Source: Embleya scabrispora DSM 41855 (GTDB taxonomy: Bacteria > Actinomycetota > Actinomycetes > Streptomycetales > Streptomycetaceae). From it: a DNA stretch of 64,000 nt. Under the pieces are notes generated by a model. It was not told the origin of the DNA. It made no database searches and worked only from the letters and a program-made list of their open reading frames with translations. Within the stretch, counting starts at the first letter, position 1. Every line of letters starts with the position of its first letter. Below are positions 9,047 to 17,860 of the stretch, piece after piece. Position numbers and translations under genes: made by a program. The DNA is taken from assembly GCF_000372745.1 (NCBI RefSeq), contig NZ_KB889697.1, forward strand, positions 186,001 through 250,000, read 5' to 3'.

Positions 9047-9532
9047 TCAGTCGCGACGGGCGATCAGGCTGGTTTCCGGGAGGCGGACCAGGGGGATTCG
9101 GCGGTCGGTGCGGGTCTGGTAGTTGTTGTAGTACTCGCGGTCGGCGGTGAGCGCGGCCCACGTCTTGGTGTACTCGTCGCCTTCGAGGATCTCGGCGGTG
9201 CTCCAGTACGTGGCGTGCTGCACCCGGACGAGCAGTTGCGGGTTGGCCGTGCGGTCGGACAGGTTCACGAACCAGGACGGGTGCTTTGCCGCGCCCGCGA
9301 AGGAGCCGACCACGACGCGGTGGCCGTTCTCGTCGGCCCAGAACGGGAGCGCGACCTTGTGCAGCTTGCCGCTTTTGCGGCCGACGGTGTGGACCAGCAC
9401 GTGGTTCATGCCGGCCAGGAGCCAGACGTCGTCGCCGTCCGACTGCTCCATCTGCGAGACGTGCTCCTTGGTGAAGAGGACGATCTCCTCGGGCGAGGGC
9501 TCGATGAACTCGTCGTTCTTCTGTTCCACCAT
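9047..9532 (-). CDS. Deazaflavin (F420)-dependent nitroreductase-family protein (Ddn-like)
   Basis: A 161-residue split-barrel protein. It contains VLVHTVGRKSGKLHKVALPF, then GHRVVVGSFAGAAKHPSWFVNL, then TADREYYNNYQTRTDRRIPL near the C-terminus. These are the hallmarks of the actinobacterial Ddn/FDOR-A family (TxGRKSG, the GG/GAxxHPxW segment and a C-terminal arginine region), which bind F420 and reduce quinones or nitro compounds. The ATG at 9532 follows GGAG by seven bases. The gene is divergent from an SDR gene 347 bp away. The natural substrate is unknown. Confidence 0.85.
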   Translation of the reverse strand: MVEQKNDEFIEPSPEEIVLFTKEHVSQMEQSDGDDVWLLAGMNHVLVHTVGRKSGKLHKVALPFWADENGHRVVVGSFAGAAKHPSWFVNLSDRTANPQLLVRVQHATYWSTAEILEGDEYTKTWAALTADREYYNNYQTRTDRRIPLVRLPETSLIARRD

Positions 9533-9879
9533 GATCGATCTCCAGGGAGCACGTGCGGCCGGTCGGTTGCGCGACTCTAGTCGGGCCCCCTCCAACCATC
9601 AATGGTCGTCCGCCGATCCGAACGTGGGCCGCGTCACGGCCGGCGAAGCGGCCCACGGATAGGCCGCCACGGCCCGCTCCGGATCGGGGCTCGGCACCTC
9701 CTCCAGCACCGCCACGACGACCGTGTCTCCCCCATGGGCCGGCTCCGGATCACCGTGTCAGCCGGTGACGTTCGCACACGTGCCCGTAATCACATCGTTG
9801 CGGGCCGAGCATGGTCGAGCCTCCTCGTAGGATCGCGTCACGTCGGCGGCGGTGGACGCGGAGAGGGCGACAATCGGTC
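9533..9879. other. Divergent intergenic region, Ddn-like / SDR
   Basis: 347 bp between divergent starts. Both promoters should lie here. I saw no convincing palindrome, hairpin or RNA gene. Open frames through it have no ribosome site. Confidence 0.35.
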
Positions 9880-10605
9880 ATGGGCGCACGGCGTTTCGTT
9901 GTGGTCAGTGGAGGCGGCAGCGGGATCGGCCGGGCCGTCGCGCGCCGGTTCGCCGCGCAGGGCGACCAGGTGACCGTGCTGGGACGGCGGCCCGAACCGA
10001 TCGCCGCCGTCGCCGAGGAGATCGGCGGCACCGCAGTCGCCGTCGACCTGACGGACCCTCATGCGGTCGAGCGGGCAAGCGCGTTGTTGCCCGCGCGGGT
10101 GGACGTCCTGGTCAACAACGCGGGCCGGCGGCTGCCCACGCCCAGCGAACCCGACCTGGCCGGGGTCGCCGACCATTGGCGGCGGATGTACGACCACATC
10201 GTGCTGCCCACCGTGCTGCTCACCGAGGCACTGCTCCCCCGCCTGGCGCGCCCCGGCGGCCGGATCGTGTCCATCGGCTCGACCGCGGGGCTGCGCGGCA
10301 ACAACGCCTACGGCGCCGCCAAGGCCGCCGTGCACGCCTGGAACCACAGCCTGGCCGCCCGGGTCGGCCCCGACGGCATCACCGCCAACATCGTCGTCCC
10401 CGGCTACATCGCCGACACCGAATTCACTTTCGACATGGTCCAGGACGCCGCCGAGCACGCCCGCCGCGCGGAGGCGACCCTGGTCAAGCGGGTCGGCCGC
10501 CCCGAGGACATCGCCGCCGCCGTCACCTTCGTGGCCTCTCCCGAAGCCGGCTACATGACGGGGGAGTTCGTCAACGTCAGCGGCGGCCACGTGCTGGGCC
10601 GCTGA
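9880..10605 (+). CDS. Short-chain dehydrogenase/reductase
   Basis: A 241-residue classical SDR. The nucleotide-binding glycine motif SGGGSGIGRAVARRF is at the N-terminus, NNAG occurs near residue 83, the catalytic serine is in SIGSTAGLRG, and YGAAK supplies the YxxxK pair. The C-terminus YMTGEFVNVSGGHVLGR is typical of 3-oxoacyl-ACP reductase-like SDRs. Basic residues after the first strand (GRRPEP) suggest NADP(H). The ATG at 9880 follows GAGAGG at a rather long spacing; a further in-frame GTG about 27 bases upstream is possible. The gene converges on two amidohydrolases. Substrate unknown. Confidence 0.85.
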   Translation: MGARRFVVVSGGGSGIGRAVARRFAAQGDQVTVLGRRPEPIAAVAEEIGGTAVAVDLTDPHAVERASALLPARVDVLVNNAGRRLPTPSEPDLAGVADHWRRMYDHIVLPTVLLTEALLPRLARPGGRIVSIGSTAGLRGNNAYGAAKAAVHAWNHSLAARVGPDGITANIVVPGYIADTEFTFDMVQDAAEHARRAEATLVKRVGRPEDIAAAVTFVASPEAGYMTGEFVNVSGGHVLGR

Positions 10606-10687
10606 CCGAAGCCGACGAACACGCCATCGGGCCGGGCCCGGTCGCACCCGTTTGCACGCGCCCCGGCCGGCCCGACCCGCGGGCCCC

Positions 10688-11893
10688 TCAGGGCCGGGTG
10701 AACGCCGGGCTGTTGCTGTCCGCCGGGACATCCGTCAGCGGCTCGGCGAGTTCCGCGTGCGTCGGTCCGACCTCGGCCGCGAGAGCGTCCAGGGCGGGCA
10801 GGTCGAACCCGTACAGCGTCGCCGCGTTCCCGGCCAGGATCGCCCGCAGCTCGGTCGGCGAGGCATCGTGGAAGGATCGGCGCAACGCCTCGCGCGTGTA
10901 CGGATACGTGCCCTCGTCGTGCGGGTAGTCCGCACCCCACATGTACCGGTCCACCCCCAGCTCATGCCGCGCGGCGGCCTCGCTCGGCGACGGGAAGCTC
11001 GCGCCCACCCAGCAGTTCCGCGCGAAGTACACGCTCGGCGGCTCCGGCAGCCGATCGGCCTCGGTGTATTTGAGTTCACCGATGCGACCGGTCGCCATCT
11101 GCGCGTGGTAGCCGTCCAACTGTCGCAGCACCGGCGGGATCCAGGCCGCGCCCTGCTCGGTGATCGCGAACTTCAGCCGGGGGAACCGCGCGAACGCCCC
11201 GGACAGCAACATGTGGGTCAGCGGTCGGCGGGAGAACAGCGTCGCCTCGGCGATCCACAGGAAGGTCGACGCCGGGTAGGCGCCGTAGTCGGGGCTGCCG
11301 GATCCGCCGTGGTTGACCACCGCCAACTCCAGGTCCTGGCAGACCTCCCAGAGTCGGTCCCACTCCGGCGCGTACAGCGGCAGGATGCCGCTCACGTCCG
11401 GCGGCGTGGTCGGGATCAGGATGCCCGCCAAGCCGTGCTCCCCGGCCCAGATCGCCTCCGCGACCGCGTCCTCGATGTTGTTCAGGAACACCTGGGCCAG
11501 CCCGGCCCGGCGCACCGCGTTCGCCCCGCCGCACCATTGGGCCAGCCAGCGGTTGTGCGCCCGGATCCCGGCCAGCCGGCGGGCGTAGGAGCGCGCCGAC
11601 GGCGGACGGGCGAGCAGTTGTCCGGTCGGGAAGAACGGCGGCACCGTATTGGGGAACACCACCTCCGCGACGATCCCGTCCGCGGCCAACTCGGCGATCC
11701 GCCGGTCGTCGTCCCAGTTGCGGGTGCGCCGATCCCCCTGGAGGTCGCGGAACGGATTGCGGTAGCGCTCTCGCCAGTCGTCGAACTCCGCACGCCAGGA
11801 CGGGTCCAGGAACTCGCGATAGGTGTCCATCCCGGCACCGGCGTGCCCGTCCGCCGAGATGATGGTGTGGCGCTCCAGGGACACGGCGCTCAC
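10688..11893 (-). CDS. Amidohydrolase-family protein (second gene of pair)
   Basis: A 401-residue metal-dependent hydrolase of the amidohydrolase-2 (ACMSD-like) type. The start has ISADGHAGAG, where DGH supplies the first metal/active-site residues. Later come VVNHGGSG, the strand FAITEQGAAW, and MWGADYPHDEGTYPY near residue 345, in which the Asp is the expected metal ligand. The GTG start at 11893 overlaps the stop of the upstream gene by GTGA, so the two proteins are translationally coupled. Members of this family decarboxylate or hydrolyse ring-derived acids, and paired copies occur in degradation clusters. The true substrate cannot be read from the sequence. Confidence 0.8.
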   Translation of the reverse strand: MSAVSLERHTIISADGHAGAGMDTYREFLDPSWRAEFDDWRERYRNPFRDLQGDRRTRNWDDDRRIAELAADGIVAEVVFPNTVPPFFPTGQLLARPPSARSYARRLAGIRAHNRWLAQWCGGANAVRRAGLAQVFLNNIEDAVAEAIWAGEHGLAGILIPTTPPDVSGILPLYAPEWDRLWEVCQDLELAVVNHGGSGSPDYGAYPASTFLWIAEATLFSRRPLTHMLLSGAFARFPRLKFAITEQGAAWIPPVLRQLDGYHAQMATGRIGELKYTEADRLPEPPSVYFARNCWVGASFPSPSEAAARHELGVDRYMWGADYPHDEGTYPYTREALRRSFHDASPTELRAILAGNAATLYGFDLPALDALAAEVGPTHAELAEPLTDVPADSNSPAFTRP

Positions 11894-12765
11894 ACCTCGC
11901 CCAGCTTGAACACCCGCATCGCGTTCTCGCGCAGGAACTTCGCCCGCACCTCGGGCTTGAACGGCACGTCCGGCAGCTCGCGGAAGATCCGCTCCAGGGA
12001 CAGGCCCATCGGGTAGTAGCCCGCGTACATCACCTTGTCCGCGCCACGCGTGTTCGCGTAGTCGACGATCGCCTTGGGGTAGTACTTGGGCGCGAACGCC
12101 GACGTCATGTAGTACAGCCCGGGCCACTTGAGCATCAGCTTGACCGCGAGGTCCTCCCACGGCTCCGCGCCGTGCCGCATCACGATGCGCAACTCCGGGA
12201 AGTCGTAACAGACTTGATCGAAGTGCATGACGTCCTGACACGCGGACGGCACGCGCGGTCCGGCGATGCCGGCGTTGGAGACGATCGGCAGATCCAGGTC
12301 GACGCAGGTCTGGTAGATCGGGTAGTAGCGCCGATCGCTGACCGGCACCTGCGGATTGCAGCCGGCCGGGAACGTGGTCACCGCGACGATGTGGTGCTCC
12401 TCGTACGCCTGCCGGATCCGGCGGACCGTCGTGGTGATGTCGTTCGGGTCCACCTCCAGCGTGGGCCGAAAGCGCTTCGGGTGCTCGGCGATCGCGCGCA
12501 GCGCGGTCTCGCTCAGCCCGACCAGGCCCATCTCGACACCACAGGCGTCCATTCGACCGAGCGTCACCGCGACCGGATCGACACCCTCGTCCAGCCGATT
12601 CGGCACGCCCTTGAACATGTACTCGGCGGGGAACTCCATCTCGCCGCTCTCCGCGTCGCGCAGTTGCGGCTTCAGGAAGTCGTAGTGGCTCTTGGCCTGT
12701 GCGCTCGGGAAGCCGATCATCAAATCGATCGCCCCCGGCCCGGCCGTGGACCCGACAGCGGACAT
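11890..12765 (-). CDS. Amidohydrolase-family protein (first gene of pair)
   Basis: A 291-residue amidohydrolase-2 type protein, shorter than its partner. It has IDLMIGFPS at the N-terminus, FRPTLEVDPNDI, LPIVSNAGIAGPRVPSAC, the strand RIVMRHGAEPWEDLAV and a C-terminal ADKVMYAGYYPMG. The usual N-terminal DxH metal motif is degenerate (IDLMIGF), so it may depend on the downstream subunit or bind metal differently. The ATG at 12765 follows AGGGGG. The operator-like palindrome at 12783-12805 lies just upstream, so transcription is likely repressor-controlled. Confidence 0.75.
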   Translation of the reverse strand: MSAVGSTAGPGAIDLMIGFPSAQAKSHYDFLKPQLRDAESGEMEFPAEYMFKGVPNRLDEGVDPVAVTLGRMDACGVEMGLVGLSETALRAIAEHPKRFRPTLEVDPNDITTTVRRIRQAYEEHHIVAVTTFPAGCNPQVPVSDRRYYPIYQTCVDLDLPIVSNAGIAGPRVPSACQDVMHFDQVCYDFPELRIVMRHGAEPWEDLAVKLMLKWPGLYYMTSAFAPKYYPKAIVDYANTRGADKVMYAGYYPMGLSLERIFRELPDVPFKPEVRAKFLRENAMRVFKLGEV

Positions 12766-12782
12766 GGCAAACCCCCTGCATC

Positions 12783-12805
12783 AAGTTGATTGACTCCATC
12801 AACTT
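12783..12805. promoter_or_regulatory. Operator-like palindrome upstream of the amidohydrolase operon
   Basis: AAGTTGAT and ATCAACTT form 8-bp arms separated by seven bases. Inside lies TTGACTCCATCAA (12790-12802), which matches the TTGAC-N3-GTCAA sites at the marR gene and at the enoyl-CoA hydratase gene with one change. It sits 25 bp before the start codon, where a bound repressor would block transcription. Confidence 0.6.
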
Positions 12806-12881
12806 AACAGCAGCGGGAGGAACGAGCCATAGCCGAAGCGGCGCGCCGGCAGCCGAGCCCGTCGACAGCAGGCGCGGCGCG

Positions 12882-14261
12882 TCAGCGGTTGCTCATCGCC
12901 TGCTTGATCAGCGTCCGCCCGAAGTCCCACATCAGCCCGGTGCCCTTGTGCGCGTCGTCCATCACGTCCACGAAGCCAGCGACGAAGTGCGCCACGTCCT
13001 GCGGCCCGACCACATACGGCGGCAGCAGCTTGATCACGTCCATGTGGTCGCCCGCGACCTGGGTCAGCACCCGATGCCGCTGGAACATCGGCACCACCAC
13101 CATCTGCGCGAACAGCCCGTGTCGGGCCGCCTGCAAGGCCGTCCACCCGGCGCGCAGCTTGAGCGAGCGCGGCTTGCCGAACTCCAGGCCGATCATCAGG
13201 CCCCGCCCGCGCACCTCGGCGAACAGCTCGTACTTGTCGATCAGCGGGGCCAGCCCGGCCACGAACGCGTCGCCCATCCGCGCGCTGTTGCCGATCAGGT
13301 CCTCGTCGTCGAGCACCGCCAAGGTGGCCAGACCCGCCGCCATCGCCTGGTTGTTGCCGCCGAACGTGCAGTCGTGCACGAGCACGCGGTCCATCGTCGA
13401 ATAGACCTTCTTGAACACCCAGTCCCGGGTCAGCGTCGCGCCGATCGGCACGTATCCGCCCGACAGCGCCTTGGCGACCGTGACGATGTCCGGCTCGACG
13501 CCGTCCTCCCACTGGTACGCGAAGAATTTGCCGGTGCGGCCCATCCCGGTCTGCACCTCGTCGGCGATCAACAGCGCGCCGTGCTCGCGCAGCAACTTCT
13601 GCGCGGCGGCCAGCCAGCCGGGCGGCGGCGCGAGCACGCCCTTGCCCAGGATCGGCTCGATGATCAGCGCCGCGACGTCACCGCGCTTCAACTCCCGGGC
13701 CAGCGCGTCCAGATCGCCGAGCGCGATGCCCACGTCCGGCAGCAGCGGCTCGAAGCCCTTGCGGAACTCGGCCGCGCCGTTGACCGAGAGCGCGCCGGTG
13801 GTCAGGCCGTGGAAGGCGTGGTCGATATAGACGATCCGGCGCCGCCCGGTGGCGAAGCGGGCGAACTTCAGCGCGGCCTCGACCGCCTCGGTGCCGCTGT
13901 TGCAGAAGTACACCCGGTCCATCCCCGGCGCCCGGGCGAGCAGCCGCTCCGCCAACGCGGCGGCCAGCGGCGGGGTGTGGAAGTGCACGATGTCCGGCAG
14001 GTCGAGCGCGATCACGTCCTGCATCGCCTTGCGCACCACCGGGTGGTGCCGGCCCACCCCGTAGGTGCCGAACCCGGACAGGAAGTCCAGGTACCGATCG
14101 CCCTTGTCGTCGTACAGGTACGGCCCCTCGGCCCGGACGTAGTCGCGGTCCATGCCGATGGTCCGCAGCACGCGCGGGAGTTGCGGGTTGAGGTGCTTCG
14201 CGTGCAGCTCGAAGCCGCGGTCCGCGTACGCCTCGTACGTCTCACCCAGATCGAACGTCAT
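12882..14261 (-). CDS. hpnO: Class III aminotransferase, hopanoid HpnO-type
   Basis: A 459-residue PLP-dependent class III aminotransferase. It has YFCNSGTEAVEAALKFAR near 118-136, DEVQTGMGRTG near 234-244, and the Schiff-base Lys in TVAKALSGGY at about 264. In hopanoid clusters this enzyme converts formyl/ribosyl-hopane to aminobacteriohopanetriol, giving the amino side chain. The ATG at 14261 (MTFDLGETYE) follows AGGAGGT. A longer reading from 14309 would lie inside hpnG. It overlaps the hpnG stop by 20 bp and is the last gene of the leftward hopanoid operon. In Streptomyces hpnH, ispG and dxs usually lie between hpnG and this gene; here they are absent. Confidence 0.88.
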   Translation of the reverse strand: MTFDLGETYEAYADRGFELHAKHLNPQLPRVLRTIGMDRDYVRAEGPYLYDDKGDRYLDFLSGFGTYGVGRHHPVVRKAMQDVIALDLPDIVHFHTPPLAAALAERLLARAPGMDRVYFCNSGTEAVEAALKFARFATGRRRIVYIDHAFHGLTTGALSVNGAAEFRKGFEPLLPDVGIALGDLDALARELKRGDVAALIIEPILGKGVLAPPPGWLAAAQKLLREHGALLIADEVQTGMGRTGKFFAYQWEDGVEPDIVTVAKALSGGYVPIGATLTRDWVFKKVYSTMDRVLVHDCTFGGNNQAMAAGLATLAVLDDEDLIGNSARMGDAFVAGLAPLIDKYELFAEVRGRGLMIGLEFGKPRSLKLRAGWTALQAARHGLFAQMVVVPMFQRHRVLTQVAGDHMDVIKLLPPYVVGPQDVAHFVAGFVDVMDDAHKGTGLMWDFGRTLIKQAMSNR

Positions 14262-14880
14262 CGCCCGCCGTACCTCCTGACTTGGTTCGCTCGTCGTTGG
14301 CCCAGTCAAGCAGGGCCGGGGTGGCGTGGCGCAACGTGCGGAACGCCTTGAACCCGTCCACCAGCAGGCGGGGCCGGAGCAGTTCCCGCTCCGGCGTGTC
14401 CGTGATCACCCGGACCACCCCGGCCGGCCGATCGCCCGCCGCCGCGAGCAGGTACGCCGACTCCATGTCGGCCGCCAGCACACCACGCTCGCGCAGCGCC
14501 TGCCGTCCCCGGCCCTTGACCAGCTTGTCCACGGTCTCGATCGGGCCGTGGTGCAGCCTCAGCTTGGGCGAGACCCGGTGCATCCACTCCAACAGCACGC
14601 CGGAGGTGGGCAGTTCGACCACGGTCCCATCCGCGCCACGCACCTCGGAGGCGATGACGACGTCACCCACCCCGACCCCCGCACCCACGCCTGCGGCAAA
14701 ACCCGCGACCGCGAGCGAGCCGTACTCCCACCGCGGGAGCGCGGACAAGGCCCGCGCCCGAGCGCGAGCCTTGTCCGGTCCCATCCCCGCGCGCACCACA
14801 CGTATGTCGAACGCGCCCATCAGCCCCGCCTCGACCGCGCGCATCTCGATCCGCAGCGGAGTGACCACCATCAGGGGCAT
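14242..14880 (-). CDS. hpnG: Hopanoid-associated nucleosidase/phosphorylase HpnG
   Basis: A 212-residue member of the purine nucleoside phosphorylase/MTA-SAH nucleosidase family. It has MVVTPLRIEMRAVE at the N-terminus, a Gly/Val-rich strand VAGFAAGVGAGVGVGDVVIASEV, and AADMESAYLL near 145, the MES motif that contacts ribose. HpnG removes adenine from adenosylhopane to give ribosylhopane. The ATG at 14880 lies three bases after the shc stop. An in-frame ATG nine bases downstream is an alternative. Its substrate is made by HpnH, whose gene is not in this operon, so either hpnH is elsewhere or this enzyme is orphaned. Confidence 0.85.
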   Translation of the reverse strand: MPLMVVTPLRIEMRAVEAGLMGAFDIRVVRAGMGPDKARARARALSALPRWEYGSLAVAGFAAGVGAGVGVGDVVIASEVRGADGTVVELPTSGVLLEWMHRVSPKLRLHHGPIETVDKLVKGRGRQALRERGVLAADMESAYLLAAAGDRPAGVVRVITDTPERELLRPRLLVDGFKAFRTLRHATPALLDWANDERTKSGGTAGDDVRSG

Positions 14881-14883
14881 CGT

Positions 14884-16827
14884 TCAGCCTGTCGTCCTGA
14901 CGGCCGTCGCCTCGGCGGCCGTCGACCCGGCGTACCGACCGAGCGCCATCACGGGGAAGACCAGTCGGTACATGTGGTACTTGATGTAGAAGTCGCCGGG
15001 GAAGCCGGTGCCGGTGAACTGCGGCTCGTCCCACCCGCCCAGCGCGTTCTGATGGTCGGTCAGCCAGTCGATCCCGCGCTGCGCGACCTCGCCGAACTCG
15101 CCCGCCGCATGCAGCGCCAGCAGCGCCCACGCGGTCTGCGACGCGGTGGACTCGCCGCGCCCGGACCAGGTCCGGGGCTGATCGTAGCTGCGCAGATCCT
15201 CGCCCCAACCGCCGTCCGGGTTCTGCCGGATCTCCAGCCAGCGCACCGCGCGCCGGATCGCGGCATGCCGCGGATCCACGCCGGCGGTGACCAGGGCCGG
15301 CACCACCGCGCCGGTGCCGTAGATGTAGTTCGCGCCCCAGCGGCCGAACCAGGAGCCGTCGCTCTCCTGATGCTCCATCAGCCATTTGACGCCGTCCACG
15401 ACATACGAGCTGTAGCGGGCACCACCGTCGGCGAGCATCTCCACGATGTGCGCGGTGACATCGGCCGAGGGCGGGTCGGTGACCGCGCCGAAATCACAGA
15501 ACGGCAGCTTGAGCGGCAGGATGCTGACGTTGTCCGCGTCGAACGCCCCCCAACCGCCGTCCTTGCTGCGCATCCCCGCCGTCCACCGCTCGGCCCGGTC
15601 CAGCACCGCGTCCTTGCGCGCGCCGTCCGGGTGGTCGGTGTAGCGCAGGGCCATCACGATCTCGGCGGTGTCGTCGGTGTCCGGGTAGTAGTCGTTGGCG
15701 AACTCGAAGGCCCAGCCGCCCGGTTCCAGATCCGGCCGCTGCACCGCCCAGTCGCCGACCTCGCGGATCTCCTCGTCCATCAGCCACCCGGCGGCCTTGA
15801 CCACGCGCGGGTCGGAGGCCGGAACTCCCGCATCCCGCAGGGCGACCAGCGTCAACCCGGTGTCCCACACCGGCGACTGGCACGCCTCGAACCGGCGGCG
15901 CAGCTCGCCGTCCTCGTCGGTGTCCACGATGGTGAACCCGTCCAGGCCCTTGATTCCCTGCGCCATCACCGGGTGGTTGAGCGGGTATCCCATCAGCCGC
16001 AACGCGATCAGCGAGTAGACCCACGGCGGCTGGATCCCGCCCCAGCCCCCGTCCGCCTCCTGACGCTGCACGATCCACTGCGCGGCCTTGCGCCGCGCCG
16101 CCTGCCGGAAGGGCTTGAACGGTGCCTTGTGGTACTGGTGCAGCACCGCGTCGAGTGCGCGGAAGACCTTGGACCAGGGGTCGTCGGCCGTCGGCCGGGC
16201 CTTGACCGCGCCGGTGGGGCGCAACTCGGCGAGGTCGAACGGCGCGGGCCGCACCGGGCGCATCGAGCTGACGATGGTCAGCGGCACGATCGTCTGCCGG
16301 GCCCAGCAGGCGAAGTCGTAGACGTTGAGCGGGAACCACTTGGGCAGGTGGATGATCTCCGGCGGGAGCACCGGCAGGTCGTCCCAGGACCACCAGCCGA
16401 AGAAGGCCAGCCAGAACCGGGTGAACACGCGGGTGTTGGCGAGGCCGCCGCCGTCGCGGATGAAGGCGGCCGCGGCGGCCATGTGCTTGGCGTCCGGGTC
16501 GTCACCGGCCAGCTTGAGCGCGACGTACGCCTCGACGGTCACCGACAGGTCGGCGGGACCGCCGAAGAAGGTCGCCCAGGTGCCGTCCGAGCGCTGGTTC
16601 GCGCGGATCCACCGCGCGCCGGCCGCCGTCTGCTCCTCGGTGCGGATGCCCAGGAACTCGCGGAAGAGCAGATCCTCCGCGTCCATCGTGACGTTGGTCT
16701 CCAACTCCCCCTTCCACCAGCCCGCATCGTCCTGAAGCTCCATCAGGTGGGCAACGGCCCTGTCGAGCGCACCCTTGACCCTGTCGTCGTCGACGTCGCC
16801 GATTCCCGGCTGGACGGTCACTGTCAT
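14884..16827 (-). CDS. shc: Squalene-hopene cyclase
   Basis: A 647-residue class II triterpene cyclase that folds squalene into hopene/hopanol at the membrane. The catalytic acid motif is DTDDTA at 383-388 (DxDDTA in the family). QW-type repeats recur, for example QRSDGTWATFFGG, QEADGGWGG, QNPDGGWGEDL and QESDGSWFGRWG. The ending FTGTGFPGDFYIKYHMYRLVFP is the usual C-terminus. Length agrees with bacterial SHC. It starts five bases past the prenyl synthase stop, with GGGAG upstream, and is followed closely by hpnG, so it sits in the middle of one operon. Confidence 0.96.
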   Translation of the reverse strand: MTVTVQPGIGDVDDDRVKGALDRAVAHLMELQDDAGWWKGELETNVTMDAEDLLFREFLGIRTEEQTAAGARWIRANQRSDGTWATFFGGPADLSVTVEAYVALKLAGDDPDAKHMAAAAAFIRDGGGLANTRVFTRFWLAFFGWWSWDDLPVLPPEIIHLPKWFPLNVYDFACWARQTIVPLTIVSSMRPVRPAPFDLAELRPTGAVKARPTADDPWSKVFRALDAVLHQYHKAPFKPFRQAARRKAAQWIVQRQEADGGWGGIQPPWVYSLIALRLMGYPLNHPVMAQGIKGLDGFTIVDTDEDGELRRRFEACQSPVWDTGLTLVALRDAGVPASDPRVVKAAGWLMDEEIREVGDWAVQRPDLEPGGWAFEFANDYYPDTDDTAEIVMALRYTDHPDGARKDAVLDRAERWTAGMRSKDGGWGAFDADNVSILPLKLPFCDFGAVTDPPSADVTAHIVEMLADGGARYSSYVVDGVKWLMEHQESDGSWFGRWGANYIYGTGAVVPALVTAGVDPRHAAIRRAVRWLEIRQNPDGGWGEDLRSYDQPRTWSGRGESTASQTAWALLALHAAGEFGEVAQRGIDWLTDHQNALGGWDEPQFTGTGFPGDFYIKYHMYRLVFPVMALGRYAGSTAAEATAVRTTG

Positions 16828-16831
16828 CTCT

Positions 16832-17860
16832 TCACAACTCCCGAGTGGTGGTGAAGGCCGCGAGTGAGGTCAGGTCCGTGTAGGTACCTTGCGGAACGTC
16901 CAGGGAGTCCAGGCAGGCCATGGCCTGCTCCAGGCGCCGTGCCGCCTCGGTCTCGGTACGGGCACGTCCGCCCGCCTCCTCGACCAGGCGGGCGGTCAGG
17001 GCGAGTCCCTCCTCGTTGCGCGGTCCTTCGTCCGTGTAGATGCGCGCCAGCTCACGTCCGGCGGTCGTGTCGCTCGAGAGGGCGACGACGACCGGGACGG
17101 ATTTCTTGCGCCGGCGCAGGTCGTTCCAGGCGGGTTTGCCGGTCACCTCGGGTCGCCCCCAGATGCCCAGCAGATCGTCCACCGCCTGGAAGGCGACGCC
17201 GAGGTGATGCCCGAAGCCGTACAGCGCCTGCACGGTGCGCTCGTCGGCGCCCGCGAGGGCCGCCCCGATCGCCGACGCGCAGGCCAGCAGGGCCCCGGTC
17301 TTGTTGCCCGCCATGATCAGGCACTCCTCGACGGTGACATCGAGTCGGGCCTCGAAGGACAGGTCCTGGGACTGTCCGTCGATCAACCGGGCGGTGGCCT
17401 CGGTGAGCAGGCGGGCGGCCCGATCGCCGTCCGCGTCGTCGGCGTCCATCAGGACCTGTTCGGCCAACACGAGCAGACCGTCGCCGGCCAGGACGGCGAG
17501 GCCCGGACCGAAGACCTTCCACGCGGTGGGCCGATGCCGGCGTTCCTCGTCGCCGTCCATGAGGTCGTCGTGGATCAGTGAGAAGTTGTGCACGAGTTCG
17601 ACCGCGACGGCGCCGGGCACGCCGACCCGGGTGGGCGCGCCGACCGCCTCGGCGGAGAGCAGCGCGAGCGCGGGGCGCAGCGCCTTGCCACCGTTGCCGG
17701 GCAACTCGCGACCGGCCTCGTCGGCCCACCCCATGTGGTACGCCGCCACCCGGGCCAGCGGCGGTTCGAGTCGGGCCGTCGCGACCCGCAGCGCGGGGCG
17801 ACTCGCCTCGCGCGCGCGATCGAGCACGGCGGGGGCGATCGATGCGTCGGCGAGCGTCAT
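16832..17860 (-). CDS. Polyprenyl (farnesyl-type) diphosphate synthase of the hopanoid operon
   Basis: A 342-residue trans-prenyltransferase that condenses isopentenyl diphosphate with an allylic primer. The first Asp-rich motif is DDLMD (98-102), the second is DDLLG (228-232), with GNKTGALL between and a DLRRRKKSVPVV segment after. The position before the first Asp-rich motif (HNFSLIHDD) fits short- to medium-chain synthases. In this operon the product is expected to be farnesyl diphosphate, the substrate for HpnC/HpnD. The ATG at 17860 overlaps the hpnE stop (ATGA), so translation is coupled. Chain length is inferred from context, not proven. Confidence 0.88.
   Translation of the reverse strand: MTLADASIAPAVLDRAREASRPALRVATARLEPPLARVAAYHMGWADEAGRELPGNGGKALRPALALLSAEAVGAPTRVGVPGAVAVELVHNFSLIHDDLMDGDEERRHRPTAWKVFGPGLAVLAGDGLLVLAEQVLMDADDADGDRAARLLTEATARLIDGQSQDLSFEARLDVTVEECLIMAGNKTGALLACASAIGAALAGADERTVQALYGFGHHLGVAFQAVDDLLGIWGRPEVTGKPAWNDLRRRKKSVPVVVALSSDTTAGRELARIYTDEGPRNEEGLALTARLVEEAGGRARTETEAARRLEQAMACLDSLDVPQGTYTDLTSLAAFTTTREL

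Noticed and set aside
10652-12016. Long plus-strand open frame opposite the amidohydrolase pair
   Set aside because: Mirror of the real genes at high GC; no start signal and no recognisable domain.
12699-16854. Two long plus-strand frames opposite hpnO, hpnG and shc
   Set aside because: Antisense shadows; the minus-strand products are unmistakable enzymes.
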